From contig NZ_JYII01000010.1 of NCBI RefSeq assembly GCF_000948415.1, forward strand, positions 372,001-436,000: 64,000 nt of DNA, written 5' to 3'. Below the pieces are notes generated by a model. It was not told where the DNA came from. It did no database searches and saw nothing but the letters and a program-made list of their open reading frames with translations. The position numbers and the translations under genes are program-made. Below are positions 9,087 through 17,600 of this stretch, piece by piece. This stretch comes from Thalassospira sp. HJ (lineage in GTDB: Bacteria > Pseudomonadota > Alphaproteobacteria > Rhodospirillales > Thalassospiraceae). Every line of letters begins with the position of its first letter. Position 1 is the first letter of the stretch.

Positions 9087-10214
9087 CTAAACGTCTGAGA
9101 GCGAGACTCTTACTCCGCTTGTCGCCGACTGGGCGATTGCGTGAATGACTTTTTCGAATTCGTAGGCGTGTTCGAAATCCGGGTATGGGGTGCTGTTGTC
9201 GCGGATCGCGCGAAGGAGTGCGGTGGCTTCGATGACTTTGAGGTCGTTAAAGCCAAGTTGGTGTCCCGGTGCCGGGCAGAATTCGCCGTAGGGCGGGTGG
9301 GCCGGGCCGGTCAGGATTGTGGTGAAGCCTTGCTGTGCCTTGTCGCCTGAATTGCGGAAGAGCTGCAGCTCGTTCATGCGTTCCTGATCAAAGCAGATCA
9401 TCCCCTTGGTGCCGTGAACTTCCCATGCCAGTCGGTTTTTGCGACCCCATGCCGACCGCGATGTTGAAAGACTGCCTTGTGCGCCATTGGCGAACCGGAC
9501 CAAGGCCGATGCCGTATCCTCGTTTTCAACCTTTGCCCGACCGGTTCCGTCCGAGAGCGGGCGCGTGGCGTGCACGGTTTGCATGTCGGCAATCAGGCTT
9601 TCGATCGGGCCAGCAATGCCATATGCCATGGAAACAAGGTGGCAGCCCATATCCCCCAGCGCCCCAAGACCGGCATCGGCAAGTTTCGCCCGCCAGGTCC
9701 AGGGAAGGTCCGGATCGGCCTGATAGTCCTCATCGACCCAGCCGCGGAAATGGACGATGTCACCAATCTCGCCTTCTTGTACAAGCCGGCAGGCATGGGT
9801 GAAGGTCGGGTTTTTGATGTAGTTATAGCCGACCATGGTTTTCACACCCGCCTTACGGGCGGCATCGCGCATTTCGCGCGCCTGATCCAGCGTAAGTGCC
9901 AGTGGTTTTTCGCAATAGACATGCTTGCCAGCCTTGATCGCGGCAATCGCCATGTCGAAATGAAGCGCATTGGGTGTGGTGATCGAAACGATATCGACAT
10001 CCGGATCAGAAATCAGCGAGGTCCAGTCAGACGTGCTTTTGGCAAAGCCAAACTGTTCGGCCATCTGTTTGGCCTTTTCTGCCGGAGTATCGCATAAAAC
10101 CGCAAGGTGAGACTCCGGAACATTGCCCATAATCGCCCGTGCCGCGCCAAATGCCAGCGCATGCGCCTTGCCCATGAACCCCGTGCCAATCAGGCCAACA
10201 CCCAGAGATTTCAT
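9087..10214 (-). CDS. Gfo/Idh/MocA-family NAD(P)-dependent dehydrogenase, inositol-locus
   Basis: A 375-aa cytoplasmic oxidoreductase. The Rossmann fold begins at residue 5 (VGLIGTGFMGKAHA), and the family signature EKPLALTLDQA carries the catalytic Lys at about residue 106. The second domain includes GALGDMGCHLVSMAYG. Divergent from iolR across a shared operator, so it is probably induced by inositol. Known relatives oxidise or reduce cyclic polyols or sugars, including scyllo-inositol. A second member, iolG, lies 1.1 kb away, so this one may handle a stereoisomer or O-methylated inositol. That substrate choice is inference. Confidence 0.85.
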   Translation of the reverse strand: MKSLGVGLIGTGFMGKAHALAFGAARAIMGNVPESHLAVLCDTPAEKAKQMAEQFGFAKSTSDWTSLISDPDVDIVSITTPNALHFDMAIAAIKAGKHVYCEKPLALTLDQAREMRDAARKAGVKTMVGYNYIKNPTFTHACRLVQEGEIGDIVHFRGWVDEDYQADPDLPWTWRAKLADAGLGALGDMGCHLVSMAYGIAGPIESLIADMQTVHATRPLSDGTGRAKVENEDTASALVRFANGAQGSLSTSRSAWGRKNRLAWEVHGTKGMICFDQERMNELQLFRNSGDKAQQGFTTILTGPAHPPYGEFCPAPGHQLGFNDLKVIEATALLRAIRDNSTPYPDFEHAYEFEKVIHAIAQSATSGVRVSLSDV

Positions 10215-10238
10215 TTGTTGGAACTCCTCACCTAGTCA

Positions 10239-10260
10239 AAATAGAATTTTTGTTCTATTT
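10239..10260. promoter_or_regulatory. IolR operator 1, between divergent dehydrogenase and iolR
   Basis: Perfect inverted repeat AAATAGAA-N6-TTCTATTT. The right-hand gene starts at 10322 and the left-hand gene at 10214, so one site can serve both promoters. A half-site ATGGAA lies at 10272-10277, exactly 31 bp from the left ATAGAA arm. The same core recurs before iolG and before the ABC transporter genes. Confidence 0.75.
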
Positions 10261-10321
10261 AATGGATGATCATGGAACGAACATTGCGTCAAGCAGAATC
10301 AAAAAAGGAAGAACAAACGCC

Positions 10322-11152
10322 ATGAGTGATCAGACCGCACCTGTTTCGCTTGAGGAATTCAATCATCGCTTGGCCGAGATATCGGAAACCATGCCCAAAA
10401 GGCTCCGGCAATGTGCCGAGTATGTTGCGCAGAATACCGATCGTATCGCCGTCTCCACCGTCGCAGAGCTGTCTGCCGGGGCCGGCGTTCAGCCATCAGC
10501 CTTTATGCGATTCTGTCAGTTGATGGGGTTCACCGGGTTTTCGGAAATGCAGAAGATGTTTCGCGAGACCTATGCCCAGAAATGGCCAGACTACACCACC
10601 CGACTGGAGAATTTGCGGGCAACAGGGGACGATAGTCCGAGTGCCTTGTTAGCCGAGTTTGTCGAAGCCGGGCGATTATCCTTGGAAAATCTGGCATCGA
10701 CGGTTGACCTCGAAACACTGGAAAAGGCAGTGGATGTCCTGGCGTCCGCCCCGATGATCCATGTTGTTGGATTCCGGCGTGCCTTCCCGGTCGCGAGTTA
10801 CCTGTCCTACGCGTTCGAGAAGATGAACATTGCCGCGGTTTTGCATGACGGTGTGGGGAACCTCAATCCTCGTCACGCGATCCGCGAAGGCGACGTGGTG
10901 ATCGCAATCACCTTTGCGCCCTATTCACAGGAAACGATCGATCTTGCCGCCTATGCGCATGACCTTGGAAACAAGGTCGTGGCGATCAGTGATGCGCCGA
11001 GCGGACCGATGCGCAAGACGGATGCCTTGATGCTGGCGGTGTCCGAGGTCGATGTCGGCGCGTTTCGCGCGCTGTCTGCGACAATCTCGTTGGCGATTGC
11101 CTTGGCGGTCTCGGTCGGTGCCAAGCGCGACAAGTTGAGCGATGGAAAATAA
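10322..11152 (+). CDS. iolR: RpiR-family transcriptional regulator of inositol catabolism
   Basis: About 276 aa from ATG 10322, which has AGGAAG upstream; an earlier start at 10250 would lie inside the operator. The N-terminal RpiR helix-turn-helix domain covers residues about 10-85 (LRQCAEYVAQNTDRIAVSTVAELSA, then PSAFMRFCQLMGFTGFSEMQK). The C-terminal SIS sugar-phosphate-binding domain spans about 115-260 (APMIHVVGFRRAFPVASYLSYAF and EGDVVIAITFAPYSQETI). RpiR-type IolR repressors of rhizobia control iol genes in response to an inositol-derived intermediate. Its own promoter and those of its neighbours contain the same palindrome, supporting autoregulation. Confidence 0.85.
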   Translation: MSDQTAPVSLEEFNHRLAEISETMPKRLRQCAEYVAQNTDRIAVSTVAELSAGAGVQPSAFMRFCQLMGFTGFSEMQKMFRETYAQKWPDYTTRLENLRATGDDSPSALLAEFVEAGRLSLENLASTVDLETLEKAVDVLASAPMIHVVGFRRAFPVASYLSYAFEKMNIAAVLHDGVGNLNPRHAIREGDVVIAITFAPYSQETIDLAAYAHDLGNKVVAISDAPSGPMRKTDALMLAVSEVDVGAFRALSATISLAIALAVSVGAKRDKLSDGK

Positions 11153-11171
11153 GTATTGAAAAACGAGAAAA

Positions 11172-11208
11172 ATGGAATAAAAATTCCATAGTATGTTCGG
11201 TTATGGAA
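11172..11208. promoter_or_regulatory. IolR operator 2, upstream of iolG
   Basis: Inverted repeat ATGGAA-N6-TTCCAT at 11172-11189, with a half-site ATGGAA at 11203-11208, again 31 bp from the first arm. It lies 20 bases after iolR and about 180 bases before the iolG start. A weaker overlapping repeat ATGTTC-N7-GAACAT covers 11193-11211. Confidence 0.7.
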
Positions 11209-11366
11209 CATGCATATCAGTAAAACGGGTGCGAGAGACATCCGCAAGATCATCCCGAAATCACCGTTCCACCGACCGGTCTGCCAGTAGATATCTACTG
11301 GCATTGGGTGAAGCGGGGTGATTGCCACCAGTCAAGGCGACGACGCCGAAGGGAAGGAACATCGGA

Positions 11367-12371
11367 ATGCTTAAAATAGGTTTGCTGGGCGCAGGGCGTA
11401 TCGGCCAGGTTCATGCGATCAATATCGTTGCCCATCCGCAAAGTGAACTGGTTGCGGTTTCAGACAAGTTTGATGAACCTGCCCAAAAGCTTGCGCAGTT
11501 GTATGGCTCCACCGTTCGCACCAATGAGGAAATCATTGCGGATCCGGCAATTGACGCCGTTCTGATCGCAACCTCGACCGATACGCATGCGGACCTGCTG
11601 GAAGCAGCAACGGCTGCGGGGAAGGCGGTACTATGTGAGAAGCCGGTGGATCTTGATCTTAAGCGTGCGCAGGATTGCCTCACGCGCTGTGAGCCATATG
11701 GCCGGCCGATCATGGTGGGCTTTAACCGCCGCTTTGATCCGAACTTCGCCAGTTTGAAGGCATCTTTTGACAAGGGCGAAATCGGCAAGGGTGAGTTGCT
11801 TTCAATCACGTCCTTTGATCCGGCACCGCCGCCGGTGAGTTATGTGAAGGTTTCAGGCGGTATCTTCCGCGATATGGCGATCCATGATTTCGATATGGCG
11901 TGCTGGATGTATGGCGCCTTGCCCGACAAGGTGACGGCCATCGGGTCAAGCATTGTCGATCCGGAAATTGGCAAGGCGGGCGATTTTGATACGGCGGTGA
12001 CGACGCTTGAATTCTCAGGCGGGCGGATGGCTGTCATCAAAAACAGCCGCCGTGCGGCCTATGGCTACGACCAGCGGATCGAGTTTCTTGGCTCCGAAGG
12101 GTTGCTTGCGGCGCATAACGTTCTGGAAAACACGATTGAGAAAATTACCGCCAACGGTGCGACCAAGGCAAAGCCTGAGCATTTCTTCCTCGAGCGTTAT
12201 GCCAAGGCCTACCAGATCGAATGGAACAGCTTCATTGAAGGCGTGAAGGGGGCGACACCGCTTCCTGTTACCCTGAAGGACGGGGTCAACGCCCTGGTGG
12301 TTGCCGAGGCAGCCGCACTTTCAGCGCGCGAAGGGCGCACAGTTGATGTTGCGGCAGAAATTCTCGCCTGA
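11367..12371 (+). CDS. iolG: myo-inositol 2-dehydrogenase
   Basis: Catalyses the first step of inositol degradation, myo-inositol + NAD+ to scyllo-inosose. From ATG 11367 (GGAAGGAAC upstream) it gives 334 aa. The NAD-binding motif GLLGAGRIGQVHA is at residues about 5-17, EKPVDLDL carries the conserved Lys near 93, and GGIFRDMAIHDFDMACWM matches the IolG active-site segment (Asp and His around 172-176). The IolR operator upstream and the following inositol importer and iolCDEB genes make the assignment strong. An in-frame upstream start at 11322 adds 15 residues that do not align with the family. Confidence 0.88.
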   Translation: MLKIGLLGAGRIGQVHAINIVAHPQSELVAVSDKFDEPAQKLAQLYGSTVRTNEEIIADPAIDAVLIATSTDTHADLLEAATAAGKAVLCEKPVDLDLKRAQDCLTRCEPYGRPIMVGFNRRFDPNFASLKASFDKGEIGKGELLSITSFDPAPPPVSYVKVSGGIFRDMAIHDFDMACWMYGALPDKVTAIGSSIVDPEIGKAGDFDTAVTTLEFSGGRMAVIKNSRRAAYGYDQRIEFLGSEGLLAAHNVLENTIEKITANGATKAKPEHFFLERYAKAYQIEWNSFIEGVKGATPLPVTLKDGVNALVVAEAAALSAREGRTVDVAAEILA

Positions 12372-12403
12372 TCACAGCCTATCCTGATTAGCAAAAGCGA
12401 TAG

Positions 12404-12440
12404 ACCGGCACAGCCCGTAAGCAGTGCCGGTTTTTCTTTG
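12404..12440 (+). terminator. Rho-independent terminator after iolG
   Basis: Stem ACCGGCAC (12404-12411) / GTGCCGGT (12424-12431) with a 12-base loop and a TTTTTCTTT tail, 33 bases after the iolG stop. It separates iolG from the transporter operon, which has its own operator. Confidence 0.8.
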
Positions 12441-12617
12441 ATGTAAAAACAAGTGGCTGCGAGTCGTTTGCAAAACTGAACAATAATACCCGTGATCGTC
12501 TTCAAGAAAGGATGGCAACGAGCCGTGCCATATTTTGCGATCGGGTCGGGTGAGGGGCAGTTTCAGGTGGTTTTGTGAACTTTTTCCTTGCCGGATCGGG
12601 TGGTATTTCGCAGCGCA

Positions 12618-12667
12618 ATAGAAAAAAAATGTTGATTTAGGTAAAAAATAGAACAAAAATTCTATTC
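12618..12667. promoter_or_regulatory. IolR operator 3, upstream of the ABC importer and iolCDEB
   Basis: Full site AAATAGAA-N6-TTCTATT at 12646-12666, one mismatch in the last arm base relative to operator 1. A half-site ATAGAA lies at 12618-12623, 30 bp upstream of the matching arm. The first gene of the operon starts at 12798. The stretch 12441-12797 holds no gene; apart from this operator I see nothing else defined in it. Confidence 0.72.
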
Positions 12668-12797
12668 AACGGTTTCAGGGGCTCAGCTCACCAACGCCGA
12701 TACAAGCAGTAAGGTCGCGTAAAGACGACTGGCTGCAGGAAGAACACATAAGCTCAATGGGAAAATCCCAACATTTAGCCGACTAGGGAGGCAACAG

Positions 12798-13739
12798 ATG
12801 AAAAAGGCGCTTACTGCCATCGCGGCAGCAGCATTTGCATTTGCCGGTTTGTCCGCAACTGCATCCGCAGAAAATGAAAAATTTGTTCTGATCAGCCATG
12901 CACCGGATTCAGACAGCTGGTGGAACGTGATCAAGAACGCAATCCAGGTCGCAGGCGGCCAGATGGGTGCGGAAGTTGAATACCGTAACCCGCCGACCGG
13001 TGACCTTGCCGACATGGCGCGTATTGTCGAACAGGCTGCTGCGACCAATCCTGACGGCATTATCGTGACCATCGCTGACTTCAACGTCCTTAAAGGTCCG
13101 ATCACCGATGCGGTGGATAAGGGCATTCCGGTCATCACCATCAACTCCGGCACGCAGGAGCAGTCCGAAGAACTCGGCGCGCTGATGCATGTTGGTCAGC
13201 CTGAATATGATGCCGGTTTTGGCGCAGGTAAACGTGCCGCAGCAGCCGGTGCAAAAAGCTTTGTCTGTGTGAACCACTACATCACCAACCCGGCGTCTGT
13301 TGAGCGTTGCCGTGGTTTCGCCGACGCCCTTGGTGTCGAGCTTGGCAGCCAGATGATTGATAGCGGTCAGGATCCGTCGGAAGTCAAAAACAAGGTCAGC
13401 GCGTACCTGAATGCCAACCAGGATGTTGATGCCGTCCTGACGCTGGGCCCGAACTCTGCCCATCCGACTCTTGCGGCCCTTCGTGATGCGGGTCTTGCCG
13501 GCGAGATCATGTTTGGCACGTTCGATCTGTCATCGGAGATTGCTGAAGCAATCAAAGCTGGTCAAATCAACTTTGCCATCGATCAGCAGCCGTATCTTCA
13601 GGGCTATCTTCCGGTCGTTATCCTGACCAACTATGCCCGTTATAGCGTCCTGCCGTCCGGTCATATCAACTCGGGTCCCGGGTTCATTACCAAGGACAAC
13701 ATCGCGCAGGTCGAAAAATACGCCGGCGAATATCGTTAA
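12798..13739 (+). CDS. Inositol ABC transporter, periplasmic substrate-binding protein
   Basis: A type I (ribose-binding-like) periplasmic binding protein of 313 aa. Residues 1-25 are a Sec signal peptide ending in ATASAEN. The mature part has the Peripla_BP_4 pattern (DSWWNVIKNAIQVAGGQMGAEV, ITDAVDKGIPVITINSG and FDLSSEIAEAIKAGQINFAIDQQPYLQGYLPV). It is the first gene of an operon with permease, ATPase and iolCDEB and is preceded by an IolR operator, so inositol is the likely ligand. AGGGAGGCAAC lies before the ATG. Caulobacter IbpA is the closest known type by context. Confidence 0.85.
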   Translation: MKKALTAIAAAAFAFAGLSATASAENEKFVLISHAPDSDSWWNVIKNAIQVAGGQMGAEVEYRNPPTGDLADMARIVEQAAATNPDGIIVTIADFNVLKGPITDAVDKGIPVITINSGTQEQSEELGALMHVGQPEYDAGFGAGKRAAAAGAKSFVCVNHYITNPASVERCRGFADALGVELGSQMIDSGQDPSEVKNKVSAYLNANQDVDAVLTLGPNSAHPTLAALRDAGLAGEIMFGTFDLSSEIAEAIKAGQINFAIDQQPYLQGYLPVVILTNYARYSVLPSGHINSGPGFITKDNIAQVEKYAGEYR

Positions 13740-13751
13740 GACTTCCTCCCT

Positions 13752-13779
13752 CCAAGGGCGTGCCTTCGGCCGCCCTTGG
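13752..13779 (+). repeat. Strong intercistronic hairpin after the binding-protein gene
   Basis: Perfect 9-bp inverted repeat CCAAGGGCG / CGCCCTTGG with a 10-base loop, in the 71-base gap between the binding-protein and permease genes. There is no T-run, so it is more likely an mRNA-stabilising or partial-termination element than a full terminator. Such stems often keep binding-protein levels above the membrane components. Confidence 0.6.
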
Positions 13780-13810
13780 CACCCACCCGTTTAGTTAAAA
13801 GAGTAATGCC

Positions 13811-14908
13811 ATGTCGGACGAGCGGCTCAAGCAAGTCTCAGCCATTCGCCGTGCCATGATCAGGCCCGAACTCGGTGCGATCTGCGGTACGATCCTGGTC
13901 TTTGTTTTCTTCTTCATGATTGCCGGCGATAGCGGCATGTTTTCCCCGGAAGGCATCCAGAACTGGGGTGTCGTTTCGGCCCAGTTTGCGATTATCGCGG
14001 TTGGTGCCTGCCTGTTGATGATTGCGGGCGAATTCGATCTTTCGGTTGGATCGATGATCGGCTTTGCCGGGGTGGTGATTGCCATCCTGTCTGTTCAATG
14101 GGGCCTGCCGGTTTGGGTTTCGATTATTGCGGCCTTTATCGTCTGCACGGCACTGGGTGCCTTGAACGGTTTTCTGGTGATCAAAACCGGTTTGCCGAGC
14201 TTCATCGTGACGCTGGCGTTTTTGTATATTCTTCGTGGCCTGACCATCTGGCTTTCCATCCTGACCACACGACAGACCATTATCGGTGGCGTGAAGGAAG
14301 CGGCTGAAGGCGACCCGCTTGCCTGGTTGTTTGGCGGCGTGATCTTCAAGGGTTTCTTCCAGTGGCTTGGCGATATTGGTGTCATTGATACCTTTACCCG
14401 TGGTTCGCGCATGGGTCAGCCGGTTGTCGAAGGCCTGCCGATGCTGGTCATCTGGGCACTTGCACTTATTATTTTCGGTCATTGGCTTTTGACCAAAACG
14501 CGTTTCGGGAACTGGATTTTTGCCGCCGGTGGTGATGCGCAAGCCGCCCGTTATGTTGGCGTTCCGGTCAATCGCGTTAAAATCCTGATGTTCATGTTTA
14601 CCGCATTTTGCGCCACCGTATTTGCGACCTGTCAGGTCATGGAATTCGGGTCGGCTGCGGCAGACCGTGGTTTGCTCAAGGAATTTGAAGCCATCATCTG
14701 TGTCGTCATTGGTGGCGCGCTTCTGACCGGTGGGTATGGTTCGGTCATCGGGGCGGCCTTGGGCGCGCTGATCTTTGGTGTTGTTCAGCAAGGATTGTTC
14801 TTTGCCGGTGCGGAAAGCTCGTTGTTCCGTGTGTTCCTTGGCGGCATTCTGATCTTTGCTGTCATCATGAATACCTATATCCGCCGCATGATTACGGGAG
14901 AACGGTGA
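13811..14908 (+). CDS. Inositol ABC transporter, permease
   Basis: A 365-aa integral membrane protein of the ribose/inositol permease family (BPD_transp_2). I count about nine to ten hydrophobic segments, with the conserved [15 protein letters not shown] loop (residues about 76-90) and [24 protein letters not shown] longer than usual loop around residues 150-210 ([19 protein letters not shown] onward) separates mid-protein helices, as seen in inositol-type permeases. The stop overlaps the ATPase start (TGATG). Forms the membrane channel, presumably as a homodimer since only one permease gene is present. Confidence 0.87.
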   Translation: MSDERLKQVSAIRRAMIRPELGAICGTILVFVFFFMIAGDSGMFSPEGIQNWGVVSAQFAIIAVGACLLMIAGEFDLSVGSMIGFAGVVIAILSVQWGLPVWVSIIAAFIVCTALGALNGFLVIKTGLPSFIVTLAFLYILRGLTIWLSILTTRQTIIGGVKEAAEGDPLAWLFGGVIFKGFFQWLGDIGVIDTFTRGSRMGQPVVEGLPMLVIWALALIIFGHWLLTKTRFGNWIFAAGGDAQAARYVGVPVNRVKILMFMFTAFCATVFATCQVMEFGSAAADRGLLKEFEAIICVVIGGALLTGGYGSVIGAALGALIFGVVQQGLFFAGAESSLFRVFLGGILIFAVIMNTYIRRMITGER

Positions 14909-15687
14909 TGAGCACCCCTTTGATTGAAATGGACAGTATCGAAAAGCATTTCGGTCCGGTGATCGCGCTGGGCGGTGTTTCCTTCAACGTCATGGAAGGC
15001 GAATGTCACTGTCTTCTGGGGGATAACGGTGCTGGCAAGTCGACCTTCATCAAGACGATGTCGGGCGTTCACAAACCGACCAAGGGTGTCATGCGGGTCA
15101 GCGGTCAGGAAACGATGTTTGACAGTCCGCGTGACGCGATGGAAGCCGGAATTGCGACCGTATACCAGGATCTGGCGATGATCCCACTAATGTCGGTGAC
15201 CCGGAACTTCTGGATGGGACGGGAGCCCCGCAAAAGCTTTGGCCCGTTCAAATGGATCGATTTCAAGCATGCGAATAAAGTTACCATGGATGAAATGTCA
15301 TCGATGGGGATTAATCTGCGCGAACCCGAACAGGCGGTTGGCACACTTTCAGGCGGTGAGCGCCAAACTGTGGCAATCGCGCGTGCGGTCTATTTCGGCG
15401 CTAAAGTATTGATCCTTGATGAGCCGACATCGGCCCTTGGTGTACGCCAGACGTCAAATGTTCTGGCAACCATTGATCGGGTGCGCAAGGCCGGCATTGG
15501 CGTGATTTTCATTACCCATAACGTGCGCCATGCCATGGCGGTGGGCGACAGGTTTACGGTTTTGAACCGTGGTCAAACCCATGGCACGGCGAAACGTGGC
15601 GAAATCAAACCGGAAGAACTTCAAGACCTTATGGCGGGTGGTCAGGAACTGGCCGAGCTTGAAGGGTCGCTCGGAGGAACGATTTGA
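14908..15687 (+). CDS. Inositol ABC transporter, ATP-binding protein (single domain)
   Basis: About 259 aa with one complete ATPase domain. Walker [10 protein letters not shown] lies near residue 38, signature LSGGERQ near 147, Walker [12 protein letters not shown] near 166, and the switch His in [14 protein letters not shown]. Most ribose-class importers use a 500-aa ATPase with two fused domains; this one is a single domain and would act as a homodimer. ATG 14908 overlaps the permease stop, and its own stop overlaps iolC in the same TGATG manner, so translation is probably coupled. GTG 14905 is an alternative start one codon upstream. Confidence 0.87.
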   Translation: MSTPLIEMDSIEKHFGPVIALGGVSFNVMEGECHCLLGDNGAGKSTFIKTMSGVHKPTKGVMRVSGQETMFDSPRDAMEAGIATVYQDLAMIPLMSVTRNFWMGREPRKSFGPFKWIDFKHANKVTMDEMSSMGINLREPEQAVGTLSGGERQTVAIARAVYFGAKVLILDEPTSALGVRQTSNVLATIDRVRKAGIGVIFITHNVRHAMAVGDRFTVLNRGQTHGTAKRGEIKPEELQDLMAGGQELAELEGSLGGTI

Positions 15688-17600
15688 TGAAGCAGCTTGA
15701 TGTCATCACGATTGGACGGTCTTCTGTCGACCTGTATGGCGCCCAGATTGGCGGGCGCCTGGAAGACATGGCGTCGTTCAATAAATATATCGGCGGGTCG
15801 CCCACCAATATGGCCTGCGGGACTGCGCGGCTGGGGCTGAAATCTGCGCTTATCACCCGTGTCGGAGATGAGCATATGGGGCGCTTCATCCGCGAGAAGC
15901 TGGTAGCCGAAGGGGTGGATGTACAGGGTGTGATTACCGACCCCGAACGTCTGACCGCCCTTGTCATTCTTGGCGTGCGGGATCAGGAGCAATTCCCGCT
16001 GATTTTCTATCGCGAGAATTGCGCCGATATGGCGTTGTGCGAGGATGATATCGATCCCGATTTCATTGCCAGCGCACGCTGCGTCACGGTCACGGGAACG
16101 CATCTTTCCCATCCCAAAACACGTGCGGCCGTTTTAAAGGCCGTCAGGCTTGCGCGCGAAGCCGGGGCCAAGACGGCGCTCGATATTGATTACCGACCGA
16201 ACCTTTGGGGACTGTCGGGGCACGGGGATGGTGAGAACCGCTTTATTGCCTCGGACGCGGTCACAAAAGAATTGCAGGCGACCCTGCATCTGTTTGATCT
16301 GATCGTCGGGACCGAAGAAGAATTCCATATTGCCGGTGGCGTGACCGACACGCTTGAAGCGCTTGAAAATGTTCGGGTGATTTCAAACGCGACGCTGGTT
16401 TGCAAGCGCGGACCCATGGGGGCTGTGGCGTTTTCGGACAAGATTGGCAAAAGCCTTGATGACGGTGTTTCCGGCCCGGGATTTGCCGTCGACGTGTTTA
16501 ATGTTCTGGGGGCAGGCGATGGATTTATGTCCGGCCTTTTGAAGGGCTGGCTGAGTGATGAAGACTGGCAAACATCGCTGAAATACGCCAATGCCTGTGG
16601 GGCATTTGCGGTGTCACGTCATGGCTGTACACCTGCTTATCCGAGTTGGGATGAACTGCAGTTCTTCTTTGATCGCGGTATTAAAACCCCCGAACTGCGC
16701 CATGATGCCGAGCTGGAGCAAATCCACTGGTCGACCAACCGGACGGGCAGTTGGCCGGACATGCGGGTCTTTGCGTTTGATCACCGGATGCAGCTTGAAG
16801 ACCTTGCCGATGAAGTTGGTGTTTCAAAGGATCGCATTGGACCATTCAAGGAACTGTGCCTGAATGCGGTTCGCACTGTTTCGGGTGGCAAGGAAGGCTA
16901 TGGCATTCTGTGCGACCGGCGGCTTGGGCGTGATGCGCTTTATGCGGCGGCAGGAACCGGGCTTTGGATCGGGCGACCGGTTGAGTTACCGGGCTCGCGC
17001 CCGCTTGAGCTCGAAATCGGGCCTGATCTTGGCACGGACCTTCAGGAATGGCCAGTCGAGCATGTGGTCAAGGTTCTGTGTTTCTATCATCCTGACGATG
17101 ACGACGAAACCAAGGCGGGTCAGGAAGCGACAATTCTGCGCCTTGCCGATGCGGCCCGTGGAAATGGTTTGGAATTCCTGCTTGAAGTTATTCCGTCAAA
17201 AGTTGGCGATTGTGATGATGCAACGACCGCCAAGGTGATCGAGCGTTTCTATGAAATCGGTGTTTATCCCGATTGGTGGAAGCTTGAGCCTATGAAATCG
17301 GATGCGGCATGGCGCAATGCCTGTGACGCCATTGCCAAAAATGATCCGTATTGTCGCGGGATCGTGGTGCTTGGTCTTGATGCGCCGGAGGCAGAGCTGG
17401 TCGAGAGCTTCGAAGTCGCAGCACGCTTTAACATGGTCAAAGGCTTTGCCGTTGGACGCACCATCTTTATCGATGTTGCACGCGACTGGATGCAAGGTAC
17501 GATCACCGATGATCAGGCCGTTGCATCAATGGCCCAAAAATATGGCGTCCTGTGTGATACCTGGGATGCGGCACGCAAGAAATCGGGAGGAACGGCATGA
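15687..17600 (+). CDS. iolC: 5-dehydro-2-deoxygluconokinase fused to a DUF2090 (aldolase-like) domain
   Basis: Residues 1 to about 320 are a PfkB/ribokinase fold: N-terminal GRSSVDLYG, then KYIGGSPTNMACGTARLG, and the catalytic GAGDGFMSGLL near residue 274. IolC phosphorylates 2-deoxy-5-keto-gluconate. Residues about 335-635 are a DUF2090 domain with a TIM-barrel aldolase-like pattern (FAFDHRMQLEDLA, FYEIGVYPDWWKLEP, GIVVLGLDAPEAELV). This fusion is common in alphaproteobacterial iol loci that lack a separate iolJ aldolase, as is the case here. Length 638 aa is normal for the fused form. Start ATG 15687 has GGAGGAAC upstream. Confidence 0.9.
   Translation: MKQLDVITIGRSSVDLYGAQIGGRLEDMASFNKYIGGSPTNMACGTARLGLKSALITRVGDEHMGRFIREKLVAEGVDVQGVITDPERLTALVILGVRDQEQFPLIFYRENCADMALCEDDIDPDFIASARCVTVTGTHLSHPKTRAAVLKAVRLAREAGAKTALDIDYRPNLWGLSGHGDGENRFIASDAVTKELQATLHLFDLIVGTEEEFHIAGGVTDTLEALENVRVISNATLVCKRGPMGAVAFSDKIGKSLDDGVSGPGFAVDVFNVLGAGDGFMSGLLKGWLSDEDWQTSLKYANACGAFAVSRHGCTPAYPSWDELQFFFDRGIKTPELRHDAELEQIHWSTNRTGSWPDMRVFAFDHRMQLEDLADEVGVSKDRIGPFKELCLNAVRTVSGGKEGYGILCDRRLGRDALYAAAGTGLWIGRPVELPGSRPLELEIGPDLGTDLQEWPVEHVVKVLCFYHPDDDDETKAGQEATILRLADAARGNGLEFLLEVIPSKVGDCDDATTAKVIERFYEIGVYPDWWKLEPMKSDAAWRNACDAIAKNDPYCRGIVVLGLDAPEAELVESFEVAARFNMVKGFAVGRTIFIDVARDWMQGTITDDQAVASMAQKYGVLCDTWDAARKKSGGTA

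Noticed and set aside
9398..10097. Long plus-strand open frames inside the minus-strand Gfo/Idh/MocA gene
   Set aside because: They are antisense shadows: no ribosome site, arginine/proline-rich low-quality products, and the minus strand encodes a clear full-length family member.
10250..10321. Extended N-terminus of IolR starting at 10250
   Set aside because: It begins inside the operator palindrome and adds 24 residues not expected for a RpiR HTH; ATG 10322 has a good Shine-Dalgarno.
13838..14791. 317-codon minus-strand open frame antisense to the inositol permease gene
   Set aside because: Its product is extremely rich in N, D, H, K and Q with no domain, which is the typical reverse complement of a membrane-protein gene; the plus strand has strong family signatures.
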